The position numbers and the translations under genes are program-made. Shown in pieces: positions 42,592 through 51,700 of a stretch of DNA of 64,000 bases. Positions within the stretch are counted from its first letter, which is position 1. Each line of letters begins with the position of its first letter. The notes under the pieces are model-generated. The model had not been told where the DNA came from. It was given only the letters and a program-made list of their open reading frames with translations, and made no database searches. Source of the DNA: Fictibacillus nanhaiensis (GTDB taxonomy: Bacteria; Bacillota; Bacilli; Bacillales; Fictibacillaceae); contig NZ_JAMBOD010000001.1 in the NCBI RefSeq assembly GCF_023715445.1, positions 1 to 64,000 of the forward strand. The letters are read 5' to 3'.

Positions 42592-42615
42592 TCCCTAGCC
42601 TGGCTGGGTTAGGGA
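42592..42615. terminator. Terminator between convergent genes
   Basis: TCCCTAGCC pairs with GGGTTAGGGA. The minus-strand side has a T-run (the run of As at 42583-42590), so it mainly ends the gene at 42635. Confidence 0.7.
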
Positions 42616-42634
42616 AAACATAATTTTAACTTAA

Positions 42635-43504
42635 TTAACCATCCATTTCTTCACCAGTATCAATAAGTTTCCTGCATTGTGGGCATTGATAGTGATATGT
42701 TAATCCGAATTGACCTAATCTATAATAACCATTCATATCTATTTTACATTCGGGACATTCAAAAGAATTTACTCCATAATATCTAGGGTACATATCATTT
42801 ACGATTTCTTGACTAAGTGCATTCTCATGAATTTCATTAATAACTTCTGCGATATTAATTGAATATTCTAATCCTACTTCATTAAAAAGTGGCTCAAGGT
42901 CTGAATGGATTATTTTTGGGTCAGGGCTACTAAAATCTCTATAATTTGCTGTAACAAAAATCGCTTTTGTAAATTGATTTTCTTTAAGATACTCCAATGC
43001 TGAAAGGATTATTAATGCATCCCCAGTACTGTTTTTATTTTGCTGAAAAGGCTTTTTCTGTGATAAACCCCAATCCAATACTTGTTCAATAACAGTTGGC
43101 GTAGGTAGGATTGTATGTGAGTGTCTCGAACTGGCCATCATTAAATCAATCTTAAAAATACTTTCTTCAGAAATGGATTGGATGATTGAATCCTTTCGGT
43201 CTTCTACTTTTTTAATAATTTCTAAAAACACTCTTGCTTCATCATCATTACTTACGTGATCTAGAATCTTTTTAGAATTTTTAATAGAGCCTTTGATGTT
43301 ATTTTCAATATCTGTCACAATCTTTGAGTGTTTATGTCTATTCCATTCTGTCTTGATTTGTTCAGGAATAAGCAAAAATACTTTATTTTCATACATCACA
43401 TAATTAAGTTTATCAATTAATTCTTTTGATGTTTTGCCCATGTTTAGCCAAACGCAAGTATCTATAATAAGACATACTTTATCTATTGTACGAATTTCAC
43501 TCAC
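42635..43504 (-). CDS. PIN-domain nuclease with C-terminal zinc ribbon
   Basis: A 289-aa protein. The PIN-like domain (about 10-215) has acidic residues in LIIDTCVWLN (Asp 15), QIKTEWNRH and STGDALIILSAL, followed by AIFVTANYRDFS. The zinc ribbon (about 240-285) has CPECKIDMNGYY and CPQCRKLID. This fits the DUF4935-type PIN ribonucleases often found in defence islands. GTG 43504 is chosen for AAGGAGAA upstream on this strand. Confidence 0.8.
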   Translation of the reverse strand: MSEIRTIDKVCLIIDTCVWLNMGKTSKELIDKLNYVMYENKVFLLIPEQIKTEWNRHKHSKIVTDIENNIKGSIKNSKKILDHVSNDDEARVFLEIIKKVEDRKDSIIQSISEESIFKIDLMMASSRHSHTILPTPTVIEQVLDWGLSQKKPFQQNKNSTGDALIILSALEYLKENQFTKAIFVTANYRDFSSPDPKIIHSDLEPLFNEVGLEYSINIAEVINEIHENALSQEIVNDMYPRYYGVNSFECPECKIDMNGYYRLGQFGLTYHYQCPQCRKLIDTGEEMDG

Positions 43505-44511
43505 AGTTTTTCTCCTTAATTGATCTATTCCTAGCAACTTACTTTATTCTACAATTTGAAACAAATTCCTCCTATTTTTTTAAAAAAGAAAATCTGTAAC
43601 GTTTTCTATATATAAAGCTTTTAACCTAGCCCCCTGGATGTAGGGTAGCATTGAAACATGGCCCCTATCAGATGCCTGGAGTGAGAGATGGGTAGTTTCC
43701 CCTCCCATTCAACTTTCTTCCAAAAAGTTTCGTAAACACCCCCTATCCCTTAGTAACTTCTCCTAGACGAAACACCTTCCCTAAACCACTAACGAATGAC
43801 ACGGATCATTCTGAAGCGTTTGAGAGCTGATTGTTTAAAAAATTCACCTTCAGGAAAACAAATTCAAGTTTAATTTGATCATCTTTAAGGTGCTTAAGAG
43901 CTTCTTACAGGGATTTTAATGCCAGTTATTAAAAACCCTCCGCACGTTAATTCTATTCGTTAGAGGCAGAATAGAGCTTATTCATAAATATGTGCGTTAT
44001 TATCTATTTACGATTGAACGGAGCAACCGATAGCACCGGACAATGATCGACCTTTACCACGACTAATCACTTAATTTATCAAGCATTTGCTTCATCTAAC
44101 GACAGCAGTAATCAAATTTCTTTTAACTACTCATTGACTATTAATTAATGTTGAATAATCACAAGAAGATTAGCATTTGTGAAAGAAGATAGAAAAAAGG
44201 TTGGTATTAATTATGCATTGATCATTATAGTAGACGAACATAAAGACTGGTTAAACACTGAAAATACGTGGATGTATAAAATGGTGCATATTGAAAAATG
44301 TAACAAACCCTTAATAATACTGGATTGTTAACTGACTAGGTTCCTGAAACCTAGCTACTTAATGTGTATATTGAATGCAGTTAAATGTATACGGAAGATA
44401 TGCACTCTGTAGCCCCAGTTAGAGAACGTTGATATTAAGCCAATTGCACATTTTGTATACTATATGAAATTGGAATGTCAAGGCTTTACACTTTACAGAT
44501 TAGTCATATAA

Positions 44512-44528
44512 TTAGTACCAGGTACTAA
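44512..44528. repeat. 17-bp palindrome with TACCAGGTA core
   Basis: TTAGTACCAGGTACTAA is a perfect palindrome (8-1-8). Its core TACCAGGTA also occurs twice at the end of the replication gene (46692-46700 and 46715-46723). Confidence 0.6.
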
Positions 44529-44744
44529 AGGTAGGTCTAAAAATTTATTAACAGAAGAGAGAGACTGGCACTTCACTATACATATTTAACTCCTTTTAAT
44601 TTCCCCTAAACTATTATCTTGAATTTCCAAAACCCTTTTAATATCAACGAAAAATTAGATTTTAACTATTGATATTTAACATGAGAAAAATAACTTGAAC
44701 GCAGGTACTTATGGTAAAGAGAAGAGTTAAATAGCAGAAAGTTA

Positions 44745-44784
44745 CTCGACAAGCACTCGATAATCATTCGAGTTTAAGGTCGAG
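44745..44784. repeat. Nested inverted repeats before the nuclease-like gene
   Basis: CTCGAC (44745-44750) pairs with GTCGAG (44779-44784), and inside it CTCGA (44756-44760) pairs with TCGAG (44768-44772). This is a possible operator or cruciform at the 5' end of the next gene. Confidence 0.5.
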
Positions 44785-44812
44785 AAAATTGATAAAAGGA
44801 GTAGTGGGAAAT

Positions 44813-45676
44813 TTGTATGGTAAAAGAAAAAAGCTCATTGAAGTAAAGCTTGATGGGAAAACGTTTGTCGGAAAGGAATGTACTAGCTGTAATAAATTAA
44901 AGTTACTAGATGAATATTCAATTCACAAAAAAGGATTAGGTGGTAGACAACCTAAATGCAAGCAGTGTCAACTAAAATATCAACGTGAGAATAAAGCTGT
45001 ATATAAAAATGCTTCAAAAAAGTATTACGAAAACAACAAAAAATTAATTAGTGTTAGATCGAAATTAAAAAAGTCTTTATCGAATCCAAACTATAAACCT
45101 CAAAATAAATGGGCTAAAGCAGACATTATTAAATTTATCCAGGATCGTCACAGATCAAATGAAAGTTTAACAGATAGTTACATGAATATAAATCACGGTG
45201 GTTTATATGGTACAGCTGTTTATATTTTCGGGTCATGGAGAAGCGCCATAACAGAAGCAGGATTGAATTATGAGGAAATAAGAGGCGACGCTCTTAAAAT
45301 CTCCCGACTAGGTTTAGAATTCGAAAACATCCTTAGCGAGATACTTGACGCAGTTCAGTTAGAAGTTATTAGAAACAAAAAGTTTGGAAAGTGTATACCT
45401 GACTTTGTGATAAATAATTTTCAAGGTCATTTCATTGATGCAAAGTTAAGGTTTGATAGTTATTCAACATTAAGAACAATAAATAAATACAAAGAAGAAG
45501 CTGACGTTTTAACTATCGTCTACTTAGAAGGAGATAGAATTAAAGCTTACGATAACGTAAGAGTGTTAAGTGTCTATGAGTTCATGGATAGATACCTAGA
45601 TAATAAGGAAAAGAAACAAGAATTTATTGCAAAACTTAAAGAACTGGAAGCGAGGATTGGAAGCAATATATCCTGA
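44813..45676 (+). CDS. Zinc-finger protein with PD-(D/E)XK-like nuclease domain
   Basis: About 287 aa. The N-terminal zinc finger is CTSCNKLK ... CKQC (about 20-50), as in phage HNH-linked proteins. The middle helical module FGSWRSAITEAGL is common in phage DNA-binding proteins. The C-terminal part has a Glu in GLEFENILSE, then CIPDFVINNF and HFIDAKLRF, the spacing of an E...PD...DxK nuclease core. The start is uncertain: TTG 44813 lies 11 bp after AAAGGAG, and GTG 44804 lies 2 bp after it. It could be a site-specific nuclease, perhaps a relaxase-like or origin nuclease, beside the replication gene. Confidence 0.6.
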   Translation: MYGKRKKLIEVKLDGKTFVGKECTSCNKLKLLDEYSIHKKGLGGRQPKCKQCQLKYQRENKAVYKNASKKYYENNKKLISVRSKLKKSLSNPNYKPQNKWAKADIIKFIQDRHRSNESLTDSYMNINHGGLYGTAVYIFGSWRSAITEAGLNYEEIRGDALKISRLGLEFENILSEILDAVQLEVIRNKKFGKCIPDFVINNFQGHFIDAKLRFDSYSTLRTINKYKEEADVLTIVYLEGDRIKAYDNVRVLSVYEFMDRYLDNKEKKQEFIAKLKELEARIGSNIS

Positions 45677-45864
45677 TCGCCTCGGCCAGGGAAAAGGTTA
45701 AGGGATTGGGTGCTTATTGTCTCCTGATCCTAATTTAATTAAAGTTTAAAGCAATTTTGTTTAATTTCTCGCAACAATGAAGAATGTACGGGAAGAACAA
45801 GGGACTACCAAAACAAGGGATGGATCGGAGAATGATAAAACAGTCATAAGAAAGGGTTAATGAA

Positions 45865-46701
45865 ATGGAGACGAGCAACAATGCCCGGAAGTTTTCAATA
45901 GTAAATAAAGAAACTGGAGAAATAATCCGCGAACTGAAAGATGGAGACAAAATTATCTCCAAAAAGCAATCTGAAGCATACAAGAGTAAGGCCGAACCAG
46001 ATAATCGCCACTTTGCTTTCGGGAAAATGAAACGAATGAAGGAAATCTCACAAAAATTAGACGCAAAGAAGTGCGGATATATTATGAGATTAATACCTTA
46101 CATGCAATGTGGAACCGGATATCTAATAAAGGAGGAAGGATCGGTAATGAAGACAAAAACAGATTTAGCAAAAGGGTTAGGTGTTAGTAAAGTTAGCTCA
46201 AGAAATAACATTATTGACGCTTTAATGGATGCTTCTGCACTAGAATTAGATGAAATCGGCTACAAAATTAACCCTGATGTTCATATAAGCGGTACTATAA
46301 CCGGAAATGAATTAATTAAATTGTTCAAAACAACTTTAGATAAGTTGGCCAACGACCTAAAACCTGCTGAATTAGGTTATTTATACAAGGTTTTACCTTA
46401 CGTTCATTATCAAACTAACTTAATCTGTATTGATCCATTTGAAAGTGATCCGGCTAACTTCAAGTTTTTGAACCAAAAAGAGGTAGCTGAAGTGATTGGA
46501 ATAGATGTAGATAACGCTAGAAAATTCCTGAATAAATGCCACAAGAAGAGAATTTTATTTGAAGGTTCAACTTCAGATAGGCGAGAAAAACAATATTACG
46601 TTAATCCTTATATTTTTTATAGAAAAAAAGGTTATCCGGATGACACGTTAAAGTCCATGTTTTTGTCATCTCCGTACAGTCCTAAGAAAAATACCAGGTA
46701 A
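45865..46701 (+). CDS. Replication initiator-like winged-helix protein
   Basis: A 278-aa protein. It resembles Firmicute plasmid/phage initiators with two winged-helix units: RLIPYMQCGTGYL..TKTDLAKGLGVSKVSSRNNIIDAL (about 75-135) and a second related unit KVLPYVHYQTNLI ... LNQKEVAEVIGIDVDNARKFL (about 165-225). It probably binds an origin and starts replication of the excised element. Two TACCAGGTA repeats overlap its stop. ATG 45865 follows AAAGGG. Confidence 0.65.
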   Translation: METSNNARKFSIVNKETGEIIRELKDGDKIISKKQSEAYKSKAEPDNRHFAFGKMKRMKEISQKLDAKKCGYIMRLIPYMQCGTGYLIKEEGSVMKTKTDLAKGLGVSKVSSRNNIIDALMDASALELDEIGYKINPDVHISGTITGNELIKLFKTTLDKLANDLKPAELGYLYKVLPYVHYQTNLICIDPFESDPANFKFLNQKEVAEVIGIDVDNARKFLNKCHKKRILFEGSTSDRREKQYYVNPYIFYRKKGYPDDTLKSMFLSSPYSPKKNTR

Positions 46702-46731
46702 AAAGGTAACGGGATACCAGGTAAAAAAGTA
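46692..46731 (+). repeat. Two direct repeats at the end of the replication gene
   Basis: ATACCAGGTAAAAAGGTAAC (46691-46710) and ATACCAGGTAAAAAAGTAAC (46714-46733) differ at one base. Both hold the TACCAGGTA core of the palindrome at 44512. They are candidate iterons or Rep operator sites. Confidence 0.6.
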
Positions 46732-47002
46732 ACCCCTTGAAAAGTGACTTTAACCTTAGAGGGACGTGGGTTTTAGTCTCTTTCGTTTTAATATTTCTTC
46801 TTTGTCTTTGTTAGTGTTCCGCAAAGTTAAAACTCTAGGAAAGTTAAATGTTCCGAAATGTTTAACCATGTGTAATTGTGGGCGATTAGCACACTAGCCG
46901 TCCGGCGATGAGGACATCCAATCGTCTACCGACAGTAATGCTTCACTGACGCTCGCATATGTACCTGCTGAATAATTAAATTCTGAAAAGATAGATTGCT
47001 TT

Positions 47003-47209
47003 ATGAAAATTGTAGGATCTAAAGTTTTAGTAACGGATGATTATATCAACATATTTTTAAAAACAGTTGGAATTAATCCGATTGGTTTTGAAGGTGCAAC
47101 TCCAGTTTATCAATTAAACGATAAATTCAATACAGCAATACAAGACGGTCAGTTGGTCTTTGAACTTATGCGCGATAACGTTCTTAAAACAGGCAGACGT
47201 TTAGGATGA
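47003..47209 (+). CDS. Small hypothetical protein
   Basis: A 68-aa protein (MKIVGSKVLVTDDYINIFLK..GFEGATPVYQLND) with no family match I know. It has no good ribosome-binding site, so it is less secure than its neighbours. The preceding 300 bp (46702-47002) carries no other gene and has short repeats AAAGTTAAA and GTTCCG. Confidence 0.45.
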   Translation: MKIVGSKVLVTDDYINIFLKTVGINPIGFEGATPVYQLNDKFNTAIQDGQLVFELMRDNVLKTGRRLG

Positions 47210-47362
47210 GCGACTTTCGGTAAGCCTTCTCCAGTGGAATAAAGGGAGGGAGTTAGAGGGAGACAAGCTTGTTATTAACCGTTTCCTTCTCATCAAACCT
47301 TCCTCACCTTTTATCTTGGTAAAGGCGACTCGAAAATAACTATAAAGGAGATTGATGTAATT

Positions 47363-47629
47363 ATGCCTACTGATAGAAAGAAACCTATGATTCCTCGACA
47401 AAAATTCGTTGGACACTTGCTAGTATATACGATTGGAACAAAAGAACTTCTAGATCGATGGCTTTCTACGGAGGACGTTGCAAAAAGGTTTAAAACAACC
47501 AAAAGAGAAGTTATTAAGAACTATCAATTATATAAAGAGGTAATAAATAAAAAAGACATCTACTATGATGAAAATAAAGGTGAATTTTATTACATTTCCT
47601 TCGGGGGTATGATATGTTCTTTAAATTAA
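47363..47629 (+). CDS. Small HTH-like protein
   Basis: An 88-aa protein whose middle part (LSTEDVAKRFKTTKREVIKN) reads as a helix-turn-helix. GGAGATTGATG is upstream of ATG 47363. It overlaps the next gene by 16 bp, so the two are coupled. Confidence 0.6.
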   Translation: MPTDRKKPMIPRQKFVGHLLVYTIGTKELLDRWLSTEDVAKRFKTTKREVIKNYQLYKEVINKKDIYYDENKGEFYYISFGGMICSLN

Positions 47630-48336
47630 AAAAGAATCCAGAAAAGATTCAAAGAGGTACAAAGCTAACCCAACAACAAGAATTCAATAATATTATGAAA
47701 TTCGCGGAGGAGATATTTCAGGAATCTGATTGGAATGAATCAAGTGGAGCAAAACATCCTATTTTTGAAGTGATTTATATACTTGGAAGAAAAATTCAAT
47801 CTGATTACATGGTGAATTTGTTAAAGGTAGAAGACGAATCCAACTTAAAATCCATACTTCCTCCTTTCATGTTTGAAAAAAATACAATGTTAACACAAGA
47901 CGGTAGACAATTTTCAGATTTAATAAGTACGTTAGATATAAAGAGAAAGGCTAATCTTAGAAACGATACTGTTCTACCTTGGGCCTGGAAAAGACAACGG
48001 TTAATTAAAGCAATAACTAATATAGGTCAATGTAGAAAGTTAGGGCCTTGGAAAGAAGATGAATTAAATCATTCACTTGAATTATGGTTACCTATTGGCC
48101 TTTATTGGGTCTGGAGTGGAAATCACTCATTATCTGTAGGGATATTACAAGGAAATGGTACGATCTCAACAGAAGCAGTCAACGATATTAGTGAAATATA
48201 TAACTATGTCACTTGTGATGGGATGTATTATTTTAGAGAATTTGATAAGTCGATTATTGGAGAAGTAAAAAATATTGAGATAGCGGCTATTTTTGAAATC
48301 GGACGATTAATGACCAAACACAATATTACTTATTAG
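47614..48336 (+). CDS. Hypothetical protein, DUF6710-like
   Basis: A 240-aa protein with a Trp-rich patch (WLPIGLYWVWSGNHSLSVGILQGNG, in parts). This GNHS..GI..G pattern is seen in uncharacterised DUF6710-type proteins, but I hold the family link loosely. GGGGGT precedes ATG 47614. It is followed by a clear terminator, so the 47363-48336 pair forms one unit. Confidence 0.5.
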   Translation: MFFKLKKNPEKIQRGTKLTQQQEFNNIMKFAEEIFQESDWNESSGAKHPIFEVIYILGRKIQSDYMVNLLKVEDESNLKSILPPFMFEKNTMLTQDGRQFSDLISTLDIKRKANLRNDTVLPWAWKRQRLIKAITNIGQCRKLGPWKEDELNHSLELWLPIGLYWVWSGNHSLSVGILQGNGTISTEAVNDISEIYNYVTCDGMYYFREFDKSIIGEVKNIEIAAIFEIGRLMTKHNITY

Positions 48337-48362
48337 CATCCTTAATCAGGGTGCTTTTTTTA
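48335..48362 (+). terminator. Terminator
   Basis: AGCATCCT at 48335-48342 pairs with AGGGTGCT at 48348-48355 and ends in seven Ts. The palindrome TTGATATATCAA follows at 48395-48406. Confidence 0.85.
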
Positions 48363-48479
48363 TTCTACTTTACAATTGAAATGTCTTATAAGGGTTGATA
48401 TATCAAGGATTTGAGCTATGCGAAAAGTCCTCCACTTTACGGTATTTATGTAATGAAGGCATAAAAAGGAGGACATTAA

Positions 48480-48767
48480 ATGACGAGTAGTAAAAATCAA
48501 TTGTCTTATGACGAAATGGCTCGTGCAATAGCGAAGGTAACAGCCGGAAATCATCTTCTATATCAAAAGGATACGAGCTTAGAAGAGTTATCTAGAACAT
48601 TACGATGTAGTAAACAAAACATCTCTTATCATATGAACAATGAAAAAATCAAACAAATATTAGACCAAAGTGGAATTACAACCAAGAAGGTTTTCAAAGT
48701 CATTTATTTCTCGTTCGATGACAGTTGTTTAAAAAATAATCAATTAGAAAGGAGGAAGATATTGTGA
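48480..48767 (+). CDS. Small HTH protein upstream of tape measure
   Basis: A 95-aa protein with a helix-turn-helix-like region (SLEELSRTLRCSKQNISYHMN). AAAAGGAGG precedes ATG 48480. It overlaps the tape-measure start by 4 bp, so the two are co-translated. It takes the position a tail chaperone would have in a phage, but it does not look like one. It could be the regulator of this unit. Confidence 0.6.
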   Translation: MTSSKNQLSYDEMARAIAKVTAGNHLLYQKDTSLEELSRTLRCSKQNISYHMNNEKIKQILDQSGITTKKVFKVIYFSFDDSCLKNNQLERRKIL

Positions 48768-51700
48768 GTACAGACGGCAGAAGAATAAACATTAGTTTTG
48801 GTGTAGACGATCGTGAACTAGCAAAATTAATGAACACAATGAATAAAGTCCAAAATAAAATGAATCAACTCACTCGAAATGTTGAAGCGGCTTCAAAGAA
48901 TTTCAACTCTCTTTCGAATAATCTTAGTCAGGTTGAACGTACCCAAAAGCAATACTCAAGAGCTATGGATCGTATGGTAAAAACTAATCAGGACGCAACC
49001 AAGAGCGTGAAAGAGCTCCAGAAGACAGTCGATAAGGGCTTTAATTCAAAACAGATCGATCAAGCAGGAAGATCAATTAGAACGGTTGATAACAGAATTG
49101 TTGGGGCTAGAGAGAGTATGAAAGGACTAAATAAATACACATTATCTTTTGCTGATGCTACAGGAATTGCAGGAGAGAGGATGTTACAATGGTCACTCGC
49201 CGCGACTGGAATTTATGGGACAGCTAGAGTTTTTCAAGAGATCACAAGAACAGTTATCGAGCTTGATTCACAGTTGATTGACTTTGAAAGGTTGTTTGCA
49301 AGGACATTTGAAAATGCAAATAAGTACATGAATGAGTCTTCGAGAATAGCAGAACAATTCGGATTGAAACTAACTGATGTTAACAATATTATGATCGAGT
49401 TTGGTAAACAAGGGCTTAAAGAAGAAGATATCGCGAGGTTAACTAACGCTACGGCTTTATTACAAACTGTAGGTGACATAGATGCAACAAAGGCAACAGA
49501 AACGATGTCCGCTTTAATGAACGTATTTAATGTTGATGCCAGAAATGCAACTTCAATTGTGGATCGCTTAAATCTTCTTGCTGATGAATCTTCAGCTAGT
49601 GTTGATGATTTGGCAGATGCGATGTTTAGAAGTGCTTCAGTGGCAGATAGTTTCGGTGTAAGTCTTGATCAAATGTCAGGTCATATTACTGCAATCCAAG
49701 AGAAAACAAGACTTAGCGGATCAGTTATAGGCAATGCACTAAAAACTATCTACTCACGTGTTACAACAATGCCCGGTGCCTTTAGAGCATTAGAAGAAGC
49801 AGGGGTAACTGTATTTGATCCACTTACAGGTGATGCTAGAGATGTTGGAAGTATTTTTGATGAGTTAGGGGCGAAATGGGATTCATTATCTGATCGACAG
49901 AAACAAGAAATTGGCGTTAAAGTCGCAGGCAGAGATCACCTAGCAAAATTCTTAGCCCTCATGAACGATTATGATGATGCGTTAAAATACACCAAAATCG
50001 CAACAGAATCATGGGGTACAGCGAGCAAAGAGGCTGAAAAAGTAACTGATAAACTTCAGAAAAAGTTAGATTCTATGGTTAAATCCTTCCAAGACTTATC
50101 GAGAGCTATTGGGGAAAATGGCTTAGGACAAGCTTTAGGTTTCGCGATGGATTCATTATCTACATTGATGAAGGGCTTAACGGGTATTTTTGATGCGATG
50201 GGTAAATGGACTTGGGCTATGTTAGGTGCTGTTGGAGCTACAGGACTTTTAATCGCTAAAATGAAAGACTATAACCTTGAAACAAAAAACATGACAAAGC
50301 TTACTCAAGACTTCGAAAGAGCTCAAGCAATGAATAATACCATGACTAGTGAAGGTATCTCTTATATGGAACATCATAACAAGACTATTAAAGATAGAAC
50401 AGGTCTGTTAGGTAGGATGTCCGGTGCGATTGGAATGGTAACTAACAGTTTAAGAGGGATGGCAATGGCGCTTGTAACTAATCCTTTCTTTTGGATAGCC
50501 GGAGCAGTGATCGGAATCTCTGCTTTAGTTGGTCATTTTAAGAAACTTAAAGAAGAACAGAAAGCGTTAAATGAAACAACGAAAGTTGCAATTGAACAAT
50601 ATAAAGCGTTTGAAGACGCTATTGCAAATGGAAAGGTAGACAGCTATCAAGTTGAAGCTTTGAATACTTCGATCGAAAAACTATCAGACAATGAGAAAAA
50701 GCTTAAAGGTAATATCGATGAAAATTACAAATCAATTCAAAGCAATTCTCACGGATATAGTAATCTTGGAATTAATGTTCAGATGGTAAACAAATCGGAA
50801 GAAGAGCTTACTGAAGAGTACATACGACGTACTAAAGTACATGATGTATTGTCTAAGAAGCAATTAGAGGAACTTGCTCAACTAGGTATTAAAACGACAG
50901 CAAAGACAAATCTACTCACTTTAGAAGAAAGATTAGGTGAGAGATCAGAAATTAATACCGAATTGCTCCAAAAGTCGAAAGATGCTATGGAACAACAAAG
51001 GTTGGAGGCAATAGTACCTACAGGCGAAGCTTATTTTAATTTAACTGAAAAGATTGATGAGAATTCTACAGCTATGGAAAATGCTATTGGCTTTGCCGAT
51101 AGATGGCTTAATTCCATGAGAGAACAACAAGCATTAATCGAATTACTTTTAGGAGTCAAAAACAAAGATACTGTTCAGACTCAAATATATGATCAAGCAG
51201 TAAAAAACCTTTCTGAAACATTCGGCATCAATCAAGAATTATTAAAGAAAGACCCTTCCTTGATCAACGATAAGATGGACAAAATGGAAGAGTTGATGAA
51301 ACTCACTTCTGAAGCATCTCAAAATGGTTGGACAGTGGAAAATAAGACTCGAGCACAACAGCTCCTAACCGCAGAAAATACCGAAAAAACAGCAAATAGA
51401 CAGAAGCAAGCTTATGAATCAACTAAAACTATAATGAGCAAAGCTTACGATCACAAAATGGGTAAATTATTCGAGTATGAAAAAGTAATGGAAGAAGCTA
51501 ATGGTGGTGCTCAATCGGTTGTTAAAAAATCTACATCAACAATCTTAGAGAAGCTTAAAGATCAAAAAGTTGAAGTCAAATCTACAGAAGATAAATTCCG
51601 AGACTTCAAAAAAGCAGTTGAAAAAGCATCGTTCGGAGCTTCGTCGTCAGTTGATAGCATGAGAGAAAATACTGTTGAAGACCTTAAACAAGTTAAATCT

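Larger units (their letters stand above)
43505..44812. other. 1.3-kb gene-free region, structured
   Basis: No gene is supported on either strand. The stretch holds several hairpins: TCTATTC/GAATAGA enclosed by CGCAC/GTGCG at about 43940-44005, CTAGGTT/AACCTAG at about 44336-44356, and the palindrome at 44512-44528. It has GC-richer blocks near 43625-43720. Lying before the replication initiator, it may contain an origin, a non-coding RNA or decayed genes. Nothing decides between these. Confidence 0.5.

Noticed and set aside
43620-43720. Riboswitch in the GC-richer block
   Set aside because: Some stems can be drawn, but I recognise no class consensus, and the neighbouring gene gives no metabolic link.
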